DNA of 64,000 nucleotides from Miscanthus floridulus (GCF_019320115.1 NC_089581.1:67980166-68044165), one strand, 5' to 3'; counted from the first letter of the stretch, positions 45,031 through 55,805 are shown. Made by a program: numbers and translations. Notes: generated by a model from the sequence alone, not told the origin.

Positions 45031-46260
45031 TTAGATATGCGCCCTGTTGTGTAGAATGTCTCCGAGTGGGAAATCTGTTACTACGGTAATCTTGTGGCTT
45101 TCAAAATAGTGGTGAAGCTTGCGTGAAGTGATTAGGAGGACGTAGAGTAGTTTTTGCACATGCGGGTACCGGATTTTTGATTCTGATAGTACTTCGGTTA
45201 TGTAGTATACGGGGCGTTGTACTTTATATACACGCCCTTCTTCTTCTCTTTCTACAACAATCGCAGTGCTGATCATAGTAGAAGTTGCCGCAATGTACAG
45301 CATCATGTCTTCGTATTTCTTCGGAGGTGTGAGAACACATGAGGATGTGAGATGTGCCTTGAGCTTCTTGAAAGCTTCATTGGCTTCTTCTGTCCACTCG
45401 AACTTGTCTGTCTTCTTTAGTAATTTAAATAAAGGTAACCCTTTTTCGCCCAGTCTTGATATGAAACGATTGAGGGCCGCCATGCAGCCTATTAGAATCT
45501 GCACATCTTTGACACTTCGAGGAGGGCCCACCTCCGTTATGGCTCAAATCTACTTGGTGCTTTCTTCGATTCCATGATGACTGACCAGGAATCCGAGTAG
45601 TTGTCCTGAAGGAACTCCAAATACACATTTGTTTGGATTCAATTTCCACCTCCATCTTTTTAGGTTTTCAAAGGTTTGGTTTAGGTCTTCAATTAGTGTA
45701 TCCGAGTTCTTTGTCTTTACCACTACGTCATCCACATATGCTTCTACATTTTCACCGATCTGATCACCGATGCATGTTTGGATAGCTCTTTGGTAAGTTG
45801 CACCAGCATTTTTGAGTCCAAATGACATGGTTTTGTAGCAGTAGGCACCGAATGGAGTGATGAAAGATGTCTTGCTCTGGTCTTGTTCCTTTAATGCAAT
45901 CTGGTGATATCCTGAATAGCAATCAAGGAAGGATAATAGGGCAGATCCTGCTGTTGAATTAACTATCTGATCAATGCGTGGTAGCCTGAATGGATCTTTC
46001 GGGCTTTATTTGTTGAGATCTATGTAGTCGACACACATGCGCCACTCGTCCATATTCTTTTTCTGTACTAGAACTGGGTTTGCTAGCCAATCTGGATGAA
46101 GGATTTCCCTGATGAATCTGACTGCCATTAGTATTGTAATGTCCTTTTTAATTGCCGCCTTCTTGTCTGGTGAGAATCATCATAGTCGTTGCTTCATAGG
46201 CTTGGAGCCTTCAGCCAACTCTCTTGGGACCCCTGGCATGTCGGCCGACTTCAAAGCGAA
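45031..46260 (-). pseudogene. pol: Tat element reverse transcriptase and RT-linked RNase H
   Basis: From high to low coordinate: ILHPDWLANPVLVQKKN (about 46110), DEWRMCVDYIDLNK ending at a TAA near 46007, DCYSGYHQIALKEQDQ, MSFGLKNAGATYQRAI, then the intact catalytic box AYVDDVVV (YVDD codons 45727-45738). RFISRLGEKGLPLFKLLKK and YYITEVLSESKIRYP follow, the degenerate RNase H typical of Tat elements. Stops near 45550 split the frame. Confidence 0.82.
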
Positions 46261-46302
46261 GATATCTTTGTTGTCCCAAAGAAAGTTGGTGAGCGCGAGT
46301 TC

Positions 46303-47060
46303 CTATTTTGCCAATAGGTGGGCACTGATGGTTGTCATCTTTGAGGGATCACTAGTGCCTAGGTCGATTTGCTTGACGTCGGCTTCTTTTGGTGGTGCTA
46401 GGATGCTGGGTTTTTTAGCCGGTATCTCTAGCTCTTCTGGGCTCATTTCTACTACAACAATGGTTATTTCTTTTCTTCCATCGTTGGCCTGTGCTTTTGC
46501 TGTAATTTGGATTGCCTGAATATCATAGTCAAATGTGCGCTTCAAATCACTCCGAAGAGAGAGGACACCGTTAGGCCCTGGCATCTTAAGCAATAGGTAC
46601 GAGTAATGCGGTATTGCCATGAATTTTGCTAGTGCTAGGTGCCCAAGGATTGCGTGATATGATGAATTGAAGTCCGCAACTTCAAACTTAATAAACTCTG
46701 TACGGTAGTTTGAGGGAGTCCCAAAAGTAACCAGTAGAGTAATTTGTCCAAGTGGCATTGCTGCCTTGCCGGGTACTATGCCATAAAAAGGCGTGCTTGT
46801 TGGTGTGATCATCCTAGTGAGTTGTTGTCCCATCTTCCTTAGAGTTTCTGAAAAAATGATGTTGAGTCTGGCTCCTCCGTCGATTAGTACTTTCGTAACA
46901 GTCATACCGGCAATGGTTGGATCTAGAACCAGTGGGTAATGGCCTATGTTTCCTACGCTGGTCCATTAGTCTTCTCTTGAAAATTGGATTGGATACTCTG
47001 ACCAATTGAGATATCTTGGTGTGGCAGATTCTGCTGCCATGATGGTTCGTAACGCTAGCT
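46303..47060 (-). pseudogene. pol: Tat element aspartic protease region
   Basis: The active site KVLIDGGARLNIIF lies near 46890-46850, followed by the second protease motif YHAILGHLALAKFMA (46660-46615). The downstream stretch ends at a stop at 46303 before RT. Upstream minus-strand sequence near 47000 belongs to the gag-protease linker in another frame. Confidence 0.75.
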
Positions 47061-47099
47061 TTTCTTGATGTTTGCTTCTGGAATCTGGAACCCCGGTAA

Positions 47100-49317
47100 A
47101 GATTACTGCCACTGTCCCCCTAGATTTTTGGAATCCCTTGTCTTCATGGTTGTCATCTTCTTTTTTCTAATTGCCTTCTTTGGTATTCTCCTTACTATCT
47201 TTCCTTGTGTATTGATCTTTGAAGGTGTAGCAATCTCCGATGGTGTGATTTCCTTTGGGGTGCAAGGGGCAATGCATGTTCTCAATGTCGTCATATCTTC
47301 TGGGCTTAGAAAACTTCCTTGATTTGTCAGTCACTGCTACGGTGTTGTCTGGTCCATGTTTTCTTTCCTGTTGTCTGTTGTTTCGAGGATTTTGTCTATC
47401 CAGGTTGTCTCTATTGTTTCTATCCAGGAATCTTTCTCATGTCTTTTCCTCTGCAGTAATCATCTTTTCCACTATTCGTCTGAATTCTTCATTGTTTCTT
47501 GGGTTTTCTTTGCAGAAATATTGAAATTGCCACCTAGCCATGATTCCATGAGAGAAAGCTTCGATTACTTCTCGTTGTGTGATATCACATACTTGAGCTC
47601 ATAGTTCGCCAAATCATCGATAGTAATTTCTAAGACTTTCACCTCCTTTCTGCTTGAGTCCTTTTAACTCTGCGTGGGTGATTGGGTGTGTAATGATACC
47701 CACAAAATTTTCACAGAAAGCTCTTTGCAAGTCCTCCCAATTTCTAATTGATCCTGGATTCAATTTGTCAAACCATTGCAGTGGCATGGTTTCTAGGGCC
47801 ATGGGAAAGAACAAGGTCTTGATGTCATCGTCTCCTCTAGCCAATTCAATCGATTGCGAGTAAATCCTGAGCAATTGCTTTGGTTCGGTCTTGCCATCAT
47901 ACTTGGAATGGTTGGATGGCTTGAACTTGTGAGGTAGTCGTATTGAAGCAAGTCTGTTTGTAAAATAGGGGAATCTATCGTGTGTTCTGGCTTCTGTGTA
48001 TTCTGATTCGGCACCCCCTTCTTGCCAACTGTTGTCTTGGTGAGAGTAGTTTTGCGTGGCTGTCTGAGTAGGTGCTTTGCTTCTGGCCTTTCTTGGTTGT
48101 TTGACCTGGTCGTTTTGACTATGGTTTCTTTTACTTTCTCTGTTGTGATTTCCACTTGGTCCAAGTCTCTCGAAGGTGGACTTCCTTTGATTTTGATCTT
48201 CCTGTTCATGAGATGTTGCCCTTTCGTCGTGCGTCCTAAGGACTGTTGATCGGAGAAAGTCTCGGAGCTGTTCTTGTTTTTCAATGGGATATGAAGTCGC
48301 CCTAAGTTCTTCTAGTGCTTCTCGAATCTTATCGTAGGGTGTATTCGCTGCTCGTCCTTCTTCAACCTCTCGCTCTGATCTTCTTCTATTATACTCGGCT
48401 AGGTTTTACTCATATTTGATCCAAGTTTCCTTTCGTTGCTTAGCACGGCGTTGACGTCCTTGCTTCAATTTGTTCTTTCTCTCTCTGGCCTACCTCTGAC
48501 TCTCAGTTTCACCATCGTGCCCCAAGATAAATGGTGATATGTTGGATTCGGATTCAACTGAAGACCTGACGTTGGGTGCTTCTGGGGGGACCAATGGTGA
48601 TCGAGGACGGTGAATCATGAATACTTCTCTAGCGTGAGTTGTTCTGTCATCGTCGTTGATTTCCATACTGCCAGAGCTATTGATAACTTCAGTAGAGGTT
48701 TCAAGGTCACAGATCGAGTCTCCTTCTTGGTAGGGTAGAGTTGTTGTTGTCATATCATCGACTAGTTGGGTGCCGTCATCCTCACGAACGGAACCTGGCC
48801 AGTGGACGATGCAGTCTTGAGATGTTATAGTTAAGACGAGACCTTCGTGGGCTCCTTTCAGCAGCATTCTAAGCATGGGATAGGTGGATCCTTCGGGCCA
48901 TGTCTGATAAGATGTTGCCATGTTGTGGAGTCCGAACGGAAGAGGACCCGACTTCTTTTTAGTACTCTGAGTGTACTCTGAGTTGTATCCTTGATAGATT
49001 AACATCGTGCCTCGGAGCCTTGTCAGAAAAGAACTCAGTTTTTTGAAAGAACTCGGATAAGACTCCGTCTCAGAAGCAGAACTTGAGTTTGAATCGGATG
49101 TACGAAGTCGCGAAATCCGAGTTGGATTGGACATTATGAGCTGCATGAATCTTTCGGCAAGTTGATCTGTCGTTGTTGCCGAAATGAAAAAGTCCTGATG
49201 ATGATCTGAATTTTTGAGGAGACGACCTTGGAGCTTGCCATTGTCGCCTGTCTCACAGATCCATGAACCGAAGATGAAGGTTGATCCCTTTGAGAAGATC
49301 ATGTTGTCGAGGTCCAT
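47100..49317 (-). pseudogene. gag: Tat element gag
   Basis: ATG at 49317 (MDLDNMIFSKGSTFIFGSW) starts a 275-codon frame with a long polar N-terminal region. Frames change near 48490. The capsid-like domain is at 47874-47614 (LRIYSQSIELARGDDDIK, MPLQWFDKLNPGSIRNWEDL, FCENFVGIITHP, LKGLKQKGGESLRNYYR). A cysteine/histidine knuckle-like sequence (CPLHPKGNHTIGDC) lies near 47280-47235. Several stops and frame changes disable it. Confidence 0.75.
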
Positions 49318-49348
49318 CGAGCTCTCGGATGCAAAGTCACCAAAAGCC

Positions 49349-49366
49349 CCTACCTGGCATGCTAGC
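49349..49366 (-). other. Tat element primer binding site
   Basis: On the minus strand GCTAGCATGCCAGGTAGG abuts the LTR. It is a decayed form of the TTGGCGCGCCAGGTAGGGG-type site seen in grass Tat elements; compare 54544 in the neighbouring element. Confidence 0.6.
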
Positions 49367-49769
49367 TATCGATGTTTGACCACCGATAGCCTGCCACGGG
49401 GGTCCCCGGGGCAGTATGTTCAGGCTTCAGCGTATGCGGAACTTGACGGTTAATGCAAGAGACAGTCGATTTATCCTGGTTCGGACCCTCGATCTTTGAT
49501 CGAGTAATAGCCCTACGTCTAGTCGGCGTTAGCCTTTGCGTTGGATTGATCGTAAAGTGTTGTGTCGTATAATTGTTCTCTGAACTCCCGATCCAAAGAG
49601 CTCTGCCCTCCTTTATATAGTCAGGAGGCTAGAGCCCTAGTCGGTTTACAATGAGAGTTCCTAGTAGAATTACAGAATAATACTGCTACTAAGAGTACAG
49701 GGGAAGAATCCTAATTAGACTAGGTCTTCTCCCTTCCTTGCGGGATATCCCGTGGGTCCCGCACCAACA
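49367..49769 (-). repeat. Tat element 5' LTR (403 bp)
   Basis: Read on the minus strand it starts TGTTGGTGCGGGACCC. It pairs with 36471-36873 at the same length and about 35 differences. The internal end reads CATCGATA rather than CATCGACA. Confidence 0.88.
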
Positions 49770-49903
49770 CCAACCATTAAAACTTCAAAAAAAGTGTGGA
49801 ATAGCATTTTCTTACCATCTACAATCTCTCCATCAAAGAATTTAAGATCAAAACCTTCTCCCTTAGTAGAGTAATTTTTGGGAGGTGCCCAAGGCCTCCT
49901 CAC
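49770..49903 (-). other. Possible first exon of the CACTA transposase gene
   Basis: A short minus-strand frame starts MRRPWAPPKNYSTKGEGFDL and runs into the Tat insertion. It lies between the promoter-like motif at 49961-49970 and the transposase at 35913, so it may be a leader exon. I do not recognise the peptide. Confidence 0.35.
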
Positions 49904-49960
49904 CTTTGTTTCACGGGTTGGAGTGAGTGACCTGAGGAGAAAGAAGGTGCTGCAGATTGC

Positions 49961-49970
49961 TTTATATATG
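49961..49970 (-). promoter_or_regulatory. TATA box of the CACTA transposase gene
   Basis: CATATATAAA on the minus strand lies just inside the subterminal repeat zone, about 270 bp from the element end, as expected for a CACTA transposase promoter. Confidence 0.55.
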
Positions 49971-49974
49971 GGTC

Positions 49975-50241
49975 ATTTATAGGGACAACTGGTGATTGAG
50001 CCGCCCCTACAAATTACAGGTATTTATACACGGGCATTTGTAGGGGCGGTTCAATCACTAGCCGCCCCTACAAATAGCAATACCGGGGACGGTTGGTGAG
50101 TGAGCCGCCCCTATAATTCCGATCCATTTGTAGGGGCGGCTAGTCTTATGGCTCCCGAGCACACCACTGTAGGGGTGGCTCCATCACCAGCCGCCCCTAC
50201 AAAAAAATTATTCCGTTGCTACAAACCGTTTTCACGTAGTG
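49975..50241 (-). repeat. CACTA right subterminal repeats and terminal inverted repeat
   Basis: At least six copies of TTTGTAGGGGCGGCT or its complement AGCCGCCCCTACAAA occur, some back to back (for example 50037-50078). The terminal CACTACGTGAAAACGG (minus) ends at 50241. These are the transposase docking and cutting sites. Confidence 0.9.
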
Positions 50242-51492
50242 CACCACGTTGATTGTGTCCTTGTCGAGGCTGGTATGCACCCAATGGCAACGCAAGATCA
50301 TTGTTCTTCCCTAGACTCGAATGAGTATTGTGCTTGCTACACCTCTCATGTCCAAAACAAAAGGCTAGCCCGATCCTCTCTATCATGGAGACTACATAGT
50401 GGTTAATTACCTAGATTTTTTTGTGACGTCTCGGAGTCTAAAAAAACTCAGACTACAGGAGTAGACACCCCTGAGCTATTTTAGCTTAAGGTAAAGGACA
50501 TCTCACCCAGCCTGAGAAAACCCCTTAACCCCATGCTCTGCCCGCACACGGGGGCCCATTACCTAGTGACCGAACCCCATGCCCCACCCGCACACAGGGG
50601 TCCGTTACCCGGTGAGAGGACCGATCCATTTTACCTGTGCCTTGGGAACGCGGGATAGGCGAGGGGATTTTCTTTCCACACCGCCGACCAGAAATTCGTA
50701 TAACCCAGGATTCGAACTCTAGTCACGAGGGATGTCACCCGAAGGCTTGACTAATTTGTATAGCAACCGTAGGCACGTCTCAGAGTCCTAAACAACTCAG
50801 GTTCTCTTTGCATGCCGAATGAACCATGCACTACCACAAACTCACTTACGCATTGTCGTGTCTATGGTGGTAGTGCAGATCGGTGAGATCTCGGACGAGG
50901 ATGCCAGATTTGTATGTTGAGAAGGAATAAAAGAAGGCAAAATTAAAGAAATAGATTACCCGTGCACTAGAGATGCGCTTAGGAACACAGCCGACTCCAC
51001 CCCTAATGTCTATTCCATCTAGTTCTACAATTCTTATCGTTGTGGACAAGGACAAGATTGATGTCAAATTTTTAGAACTTTGATTATCAATAACTTTTAA
51101 AGTATTATTATTGAATTTAAAATGATTTTACTTGGTACTGCGTTAGAATTAGTCCGAATGGCCGAGAATGACGTGAGAAATTAATTAATTTAGTCCCCCT
51201 TTAGAATAGGACAAATAGATAAATTTTCTATGACCCCTCAGAACAATGTATTTGATCCCTACAAATTCTATGAAATTGCTATGAAATATCTGTTTTATAG
51301 GAATTTTCGTGGAATTTTACCAAGAGTTTGAACCTCATAGAAAGTTACCTTTGTATCACACTCTCTCGTCAAATTCTTGTGTTCTTTGTGCGCTCCATCT
51401 AAACATTCCAGTGATATGGTTTTATGTGCTTTTTCAATTCATAGGATTCGTAATGTTAAGGACATTCTATCATTTTTTTCTATTGCTGCATC
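50242..51492. other. CACTA flank, no gene recognised; possible SINE at about 50425-50800
   Basis: At 50425-50450 and 50771-50796 there is an imperfect direct repeat (GACGTCTCGGAGTCTAAA / CACGTCTCAGAGTCCTAAA). The enclosed segment holds GGATTCGAACTCT, a tRNA B-box-like motif on the minus strand, and two copies of a unit of about 50 bp (CCCCATGC...CCCGCACAC). This may be a tRNA-derived SINE. The rest (50800-51492) is AT-rich with short frames I do not support as genes. Around 51180-51480 it resembles common grass MITE sequence. Confidence 0.35.
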
Positions 51493-51953
51493 TAAGGCTG
51501 GATGAAAAACTCGAAGCTCGTTAGCTCGCTCGGCTCGTGGCAGACTCGATTCGGCTCGGCTCGGCTCGGCTCGTTATGAGCTAAGATTTTAGCTCGTTAG
51601 CTATAACGAGCCAACTCGCAAGCCGCTAGCGAGCTAAACGAGCCAAGCTTCTAAGAAAAAAAGTATTAAAATTTATATTAGTTTTTGTATTACTTCATGT
51701 CTTGCACTTTACAATTGACTGGTAACTGATCTAGACCCTATAAATTGACTGGTAACTGATTTATATGTATTTTTTTTATATTATTATTATTCTCAAACTT
51801 TAGATAAATGCAAATATTATATTTTGTGTATTTTTATACCTGGCTCGCGAGCTTAACGAGCCAGCTCGAGCTTTTAACGAGCCGAGCCGAGCTAGCTCGT
51901 TATCTTAACGAGTCAGAACGAGCCGAGCCGAGCCAGTTCGTTATCCAGCCTTA
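51493..51953. mobile_element. hAT-like MITE (461 bp)
   Basis: The terminal inverted repeats TAAGGCTGGAT (51493) and ATCCAGCCTTA (to 51953) match perfectly. An 8-bp duplication GCTGCATC flanks it (51485-51492 and 51954-51961). Subterminal regions are packed with GGCTCG and AACGAGC motifs in both orientations, and the centre is AT-rich. There is no coding capacity. The 8-bp duplication points to hAT; a 9-bp reading (GCTGCATCT) would point to a Mutator-type MITE. Confidence 0.85.
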
Positions 51954-53296
51954 GCTGCATCTATAGAACACAACCTCAGGGTTTCAAAGAAAACTTTAGG
52001 GTCTGTTTGGAACGAAGGAATCCAAAACACAGGAATAGAAAAAAAACACAGGAATGAGGTATAATGAAAAGTGAAAAACTACGAGATTTCAAAACATAGG
52101 AACGAAAAATTTATGCTGTTTGGAACACAAAAATTTATAACATAGAAATTGTAACATGTAAGACAAATATATGTCAGTAGAGAGCCAGTGATGATTGTTT
52201 CTCTTTTGATCATAGTGGATGTTTTATTTCCTGCGTTTTGCACATCAGCTACTCCCTTCCATGTCGAACTTAACTCGCATTCCTTCGATCCACAGGCTCC
52301 AACGTGATTCCTTTGCTCTGGAATCTGTTCCCTCAAAATTCCCGTGGAAATCCAGGGCCTTAGGCTGAGATCTGATGGCCCCGCCACTGATGGAACTTGG
52401 CTTTTCACATGCTCTCGTCACATGATGATAAGGTGACGAGATGTGAGCACTAACTTGCTGTTATTTTATTCATCGCTCCAAATCATTAGACGATGGTGGA
52501 TTTCCAGTGCGCTAGCCTAGAGTGTGTGCCTGCTTTATTTATTTCTTTTTGGACAAAGTTCAGGCTATAAACTACAAGTGTTTTGGTTTTTTCTTAATAT
52601 GAAATAACAAAATAGCCAAAATATAAGTGTTCAGGCTATAAAGTATAAGTGTTTAGGCAATAAAGCTACCTCCAGAGTTCGTTGCATTTGCTTGGGCACT
52701 ACAAACAAAATAGTCAAAAGTACTTAAGTGTTTTGTTTTTTCTTAATAGTAATGCATTTACATATACACTATATCTAGATATATAATAAAAATAATATAT
52801 ATAAAAAATGTCTTATAATTTAATACAAAGGGAGTATATCAACAACCTAACTAGCAAGTAGCCTATGGACCGCCGTTCATATCCGATTCGTCCGAGACGG
52901 AGAAAACATAGGACCTACATAAATTTAAATTACAGAAAAATTTCTATTATGATTTTTGAACACAACATAGAAAAATCTAATAACTATAACATAGAGATGA
53001 ATACAAAGGAAAATTTACAGGAGGTCTAACATCATTTTGTTTTTTCAAAATCTCTATGATTTTATATATCCCGTTGAAATCCTAATAAATTTCAAAGGTT
53101 TAATGCTTTGTACCAAAGAGATCTATAGGAATTTTTCCCGCATTATTAAAATTCCTCGAAATTCTCACGTGTTTTCTTTATGGGAGAAGTCTATTTTTGG
53201 CCATTCAACTATCGACTGAGTTTGGTTTTGGCAATTGAACTCGGAAACCAGAAATGTTTAACCATTGAACTATTGATACCGTTTATATTTGGCCAT
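51954..53296. other. AT-rich flank with MITE fragments, no gene
   Basis: 52003-52150 (GGGTCTGTTTGGAACGAAGG) looks like one end of a MITE. 52790-52835 ends ATTTAATACAAAGGGAGTAT, like a Stowaway (Tc1/Mariner-type) terminus without its partner. A unit GTGTTTTGGTTTTTTCTTAAT occurs near 52579 and 52727. 53180-53296 (TCTATTTTTGGCCATTCAAC) is another repeat fragment cut by the next LTR. Confidence 0.45.
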
Positions 53297-54542
53297 TGTC
53301 GGGGACCAATACTAGTGTACCCGAAGACGAGAGGCTAATGGTCGTTATACGTTAATCCATCCAAGCAGTCAAAGGTGCGACTACAGCTCCAACCGACACC
53401 GAGGCCGTGGGCTCCACCTCGCCCGACCCCAAGGTCGTGCGATCCGCCTTGCTCGACCTCTGGGGGCGGGCTCCGCCTCGTCTGACCTCTAAGGGCGGGC
53501 TCTGCCTCACCCAACCCCATGGTCGTGCGTCTAAGGGCTGGCTCCACCTCGCCCGATGTCTGAGGGCGGGCTTCGCCTCGCCCAACACTGAGGTCACAGG
53601 CTTCGCCTCGCCCGACCCCCGAGGACGGGCTCTGCCTCGTCCGACGTCTGAGGGCTGGCTCCACCTAGCCAATGTCTGAGGGTGGGCTCCGCCTCGCCCG
53701 ACCCCCAAGGGCAGGCTCCGCCTTGCACGGCGTCTGAGGGGGGCTCCGCCTCGTCCGATCCCTCGGGCACGACTCCTAACGGAAACTCACGCCGCCGCCA
53801 ACCACTACGGCCCAGAAAGTACAACCCAAGGTCAAACTTCTGGCATCGTGCAAGGAGCGGTCATGTCTCAACACGACCCGTCCCCGTGACATGTCATTCC
53901 AGGGAACTCACATCGCCCACAGTGATGAACGTATGGTCACTATGCTGCCTACTCCCTGTACGACCACTGATCAGCATGCTGGTTCGCTGCGTTGCCCGCT
54001 GGGGCGAAGTGGGGTGTTACAACCCACTGACAACACCAGGGCATGGCATCATCGGCGGACCGGCGTCCAGCGTGGAGCTATCCCTGTCACCACCTGCAGT
54101 ATCAGTGGGGCCCGCACAGAGGAAAAGAAAGGCCAAACGACCCTGGAGGACTTCCTCTCCCTCTCGTTCTCCCCTTTTCTCCCATTGTAACCCGTGCTTT
54201 CCCTTGGCTTATAAAAGGGAAAGCAGGGCATCCCATTAAGGGGCATCGCACAACATCGGATCAAAACCACTAGCAGTGAGCCTCGAACACATAGCCGAGC
54301 AACGATCAAGCTCTCGGTACCCCTTCGTTCTGTCCACCAGAGACTTCTGACCTGTCCCTCTCTCGCTCATTTGTAACCCCTACTATGAACTTTTTAGTGC
54401 TAGTAACACGAGCAGCAGTAACGAACTGGATGTAGGGACATTTCGCCCAAACCAGTATAAACCTCGTGTCCCCTTAGCACACCATCCGAGCCAGGCACAA
54501 TATTAGAAATTTACTTATTGGTGTTTACTCGAAACACTAACA
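53297..54542 (+). repeat. Zeon-like element 5' LTR (1246 bp)
   Basis: Starts TGTCGGGGACC and ends in CTAACA before the primer site. It contains a tandem array (53395-53770). Compared with the visible part of the 3' LTR (63786-64000) there are many substitutions, so the copy is not recent. Confidence 0.85.
53395..53770 (+). repeat. Tandem array of about 30-bp units in the LTR
   Basis: About a dozen variants of GGGCTCCGCCTCGCCCGACC with a GAGGGC or AAGGTC spacer follow each other; the same array starts again at 63895 in the 3' LTR. The array creates open frames on both strands that should not be called genes. Confidence 0.88.
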
Positions 54543-54543
54543 G

Positions 54544-54561
54544 TTGGCGCGCTAGGCAGGG
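54544..54561 (+). other. Zeon-like element primer binding site
   Basis: TTGGCGCGCTAGGCAGGG begins 1 bp after the LTR. It matches the TTGGCGCGCCAGGTAGGG type of grass Tat elements with two differences. Confidence 0.75.
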
Positions 54562-54598
54562 GCCTTTTGCGCGTCTCGACATCCACACCAGGCCTTAG

Positions 54599-55480
54599 AT
54601 GGCTAATCACAACGTCAGCTGGGTCTCAGGCGCGTACATCCGCTTCGGGGACCAGGACTTCATCGCCACGACAGAAGGAGAGTTGGCGCAGGCTTCCACC
54701 ACCATCCAACCTCTCCACTCCACTGGCCTTGGCGCAATCGCCAAGGCGCTGGAGGAGCTACAGCTGCACGCACCGAAGGCCCGCGCCGCTGGAAGCGACC
54801 AGCTCCTCAACTTCGACTATGGGAGGCTAGAGCACCAGCTCAGCGCCTTCCTAGGACCCTGACCATCCCAAGAGGACCTGCGCCACCTCACTTTTTTGTT
54901 CGCCAACATCATAACATGGCTTGTTGGAGGAGAGCCACTCTCTCCAAAATACCTCGTCTGGAGCGCCCCGACAGCGCTCCCATGTAGGCCACGCACCACG
55001 GTTCTGGTGCATGAGCATCTCGGGCCCCACCGTGATGCACGCGAAATCCTCGACGCTCGTAGGCATACCTATGACGATGCGAGGGAGGGGGCTAGCCGTG
55101 GCTACCACCCACATCGTGGTGGACGCTTCGACAACATTAAGGACCGAAGCCTTAGCCCCGACTTACTGGGATCTCAGGCCTTTGGCCGATGCATCCTTAA
55201 GGGTAAGGCGAAGCGGGATGAGGACATCGGTGAAGGTGCCTCCAACCGTCCCAACAAGAAGAACAAATAGCGGCATGGGGGCTCGCTCGTGGCCACTACC
55301 GACCGTAAGGGAGGCCAAAAGCCCACCGAGGGTACCCCGAACCACTTCGAGAGGCTGCTCGAATGGTCGTGCCCGAACCATGCTTTTCCCATCGAGCACC
55401 TATACAAGGACTATGACCTCTTAAAGCGGTTCTTGTCTAGGGGCTTCTACAAGGGAGAGCACATGAAGGAGACCAGCTAG
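54599..55480 (+). pseudogene. gag: gag remnant of the zeon-like element
   Basis: ATG at 54599 starts MANHNVSWVSGAYIRFGDQD, the N-terminus of this gag type, then LEELQLHAPKARAAG. Stops include TGA near 54860. A His/Arg-rich region (about 55060-55140) and a basic region (LKGKAKRDEDIGEG, NKKNK) end at TAG near 55268. HFERLLEWSCPNHAFPIEHLYKDYDLLKRF, a gag C-terminal segment, leads to the junction near 55478. The central capsid domain appears shortened or missing. It would supply packaging only. Confidence 0.65.
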
Positions 55481-55805
55481 ATGAAGCACGCAACGTTGCC
55501 CTCCTCCGCTCGGCCAAGTACCAGCAAGCGTTGCGCTGGTACCACGACCATCGAGTGTGGGGTTGGGTCTTCAACGTCGGGGACTTGCCGCTCCACTTTG
55601 TCTAGAGCAACAAGAACCACCATAAGTTCTCTCCACCATAGGAGGGACCACACATCGTCGCGGGGGTGCTCCGACTAGGCGCCTACAAGCACAAGGCCAT
55701 CGACGGTGAAGTTTTTATCAATGCATGTAACATCGAGCAGCTATGTCACTTTCTACCCTTAATATATGCATACTTTCTCTTATCAGTTTCATTATCAATG
55801 CCCTA
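55480..55805 (+). pseudogene. Integrase C-terminal remnant fused after gag
   Basis: In the frame starting GAT at 55480, DEARNVALLRSAKYQQALRW and WYHDHRVWGWVFNVGDL are the end of a Tat-type integrase. IVAGVLRLGAYKHKAIDGEV, the GPY-like tail, follows and ends about 55805. Two TAG stops interrupt it. Everything between gag and this point in a normal pol is absent. Confidence 0.75.

Larger units (their letters stand above)
36471..49769 (-). mobile_element. Ty3/Gypsy Tat-lineage retrotransposon, full length, minus strand
   Basis: LTRs of 403 bp lie at 36471-36873 and 49367-49769 and differ at about 35 positions by eye (8-9%), so this insertion is much older than the CRM-like one. Gag, protease, RT, RNase H and integrase read on the minus strand from 49317 to 43357. 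An extra RNase H of the archaeal-like type lies between RT/RNase H and integrase, a hallmark of the Tat lineage. A separate multi-exon gene lies on the opposite strand (38797-42039). Flanking CCAGT (36466-36470) and CCAAC (49770-49774) may be a decayed target duplication. All genes contain stops. Confidence 0.85.
1..50241 (-). mobile_element. CACTA (En/Spm-type) DNA transposon, nested host, left end outside window
   Basis: The right terminus is visible: the plus strand ends TTTTCACGTAGTG at 50241, which reads CACTACGTGAAAACGG on the minus strand. It is preceded by subterminal repeats of a TTTGTAGGGGCGG motif. Both element genes read on the minus strand: a tnp2-type transposase (35913-32489) and a second gene with a Ulp1/C48-like domain (27040-25301 and 2103-1). 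The element is broken by insertions at 2104-25295 and 36471-49769, so about 13.7 kb of CACTA sequence is visible. The frame joins across the first insertion once one CTAGT duplication is removed. The left terminus is not in the window. CACTA elements duplicate 3 bp on insertion; CAC at 50242-50244 is the candidate right copy but cannot be tested. Confidence 0.88.

Noticed and set aside
50846..51067. Possible short host gene on the minus strand
   Set aside because: A 73-codon frame with no recognisable domain, no promoter or splice signals that I can support, and AT-rich surroundings.
53335..54309. ORFs of 90-185 codons in the zeon-like LTR
   Set aside because: They arise from the tandem array of about 30 bp and GC-rich LTR sequence, appear on both strands and have no domain.
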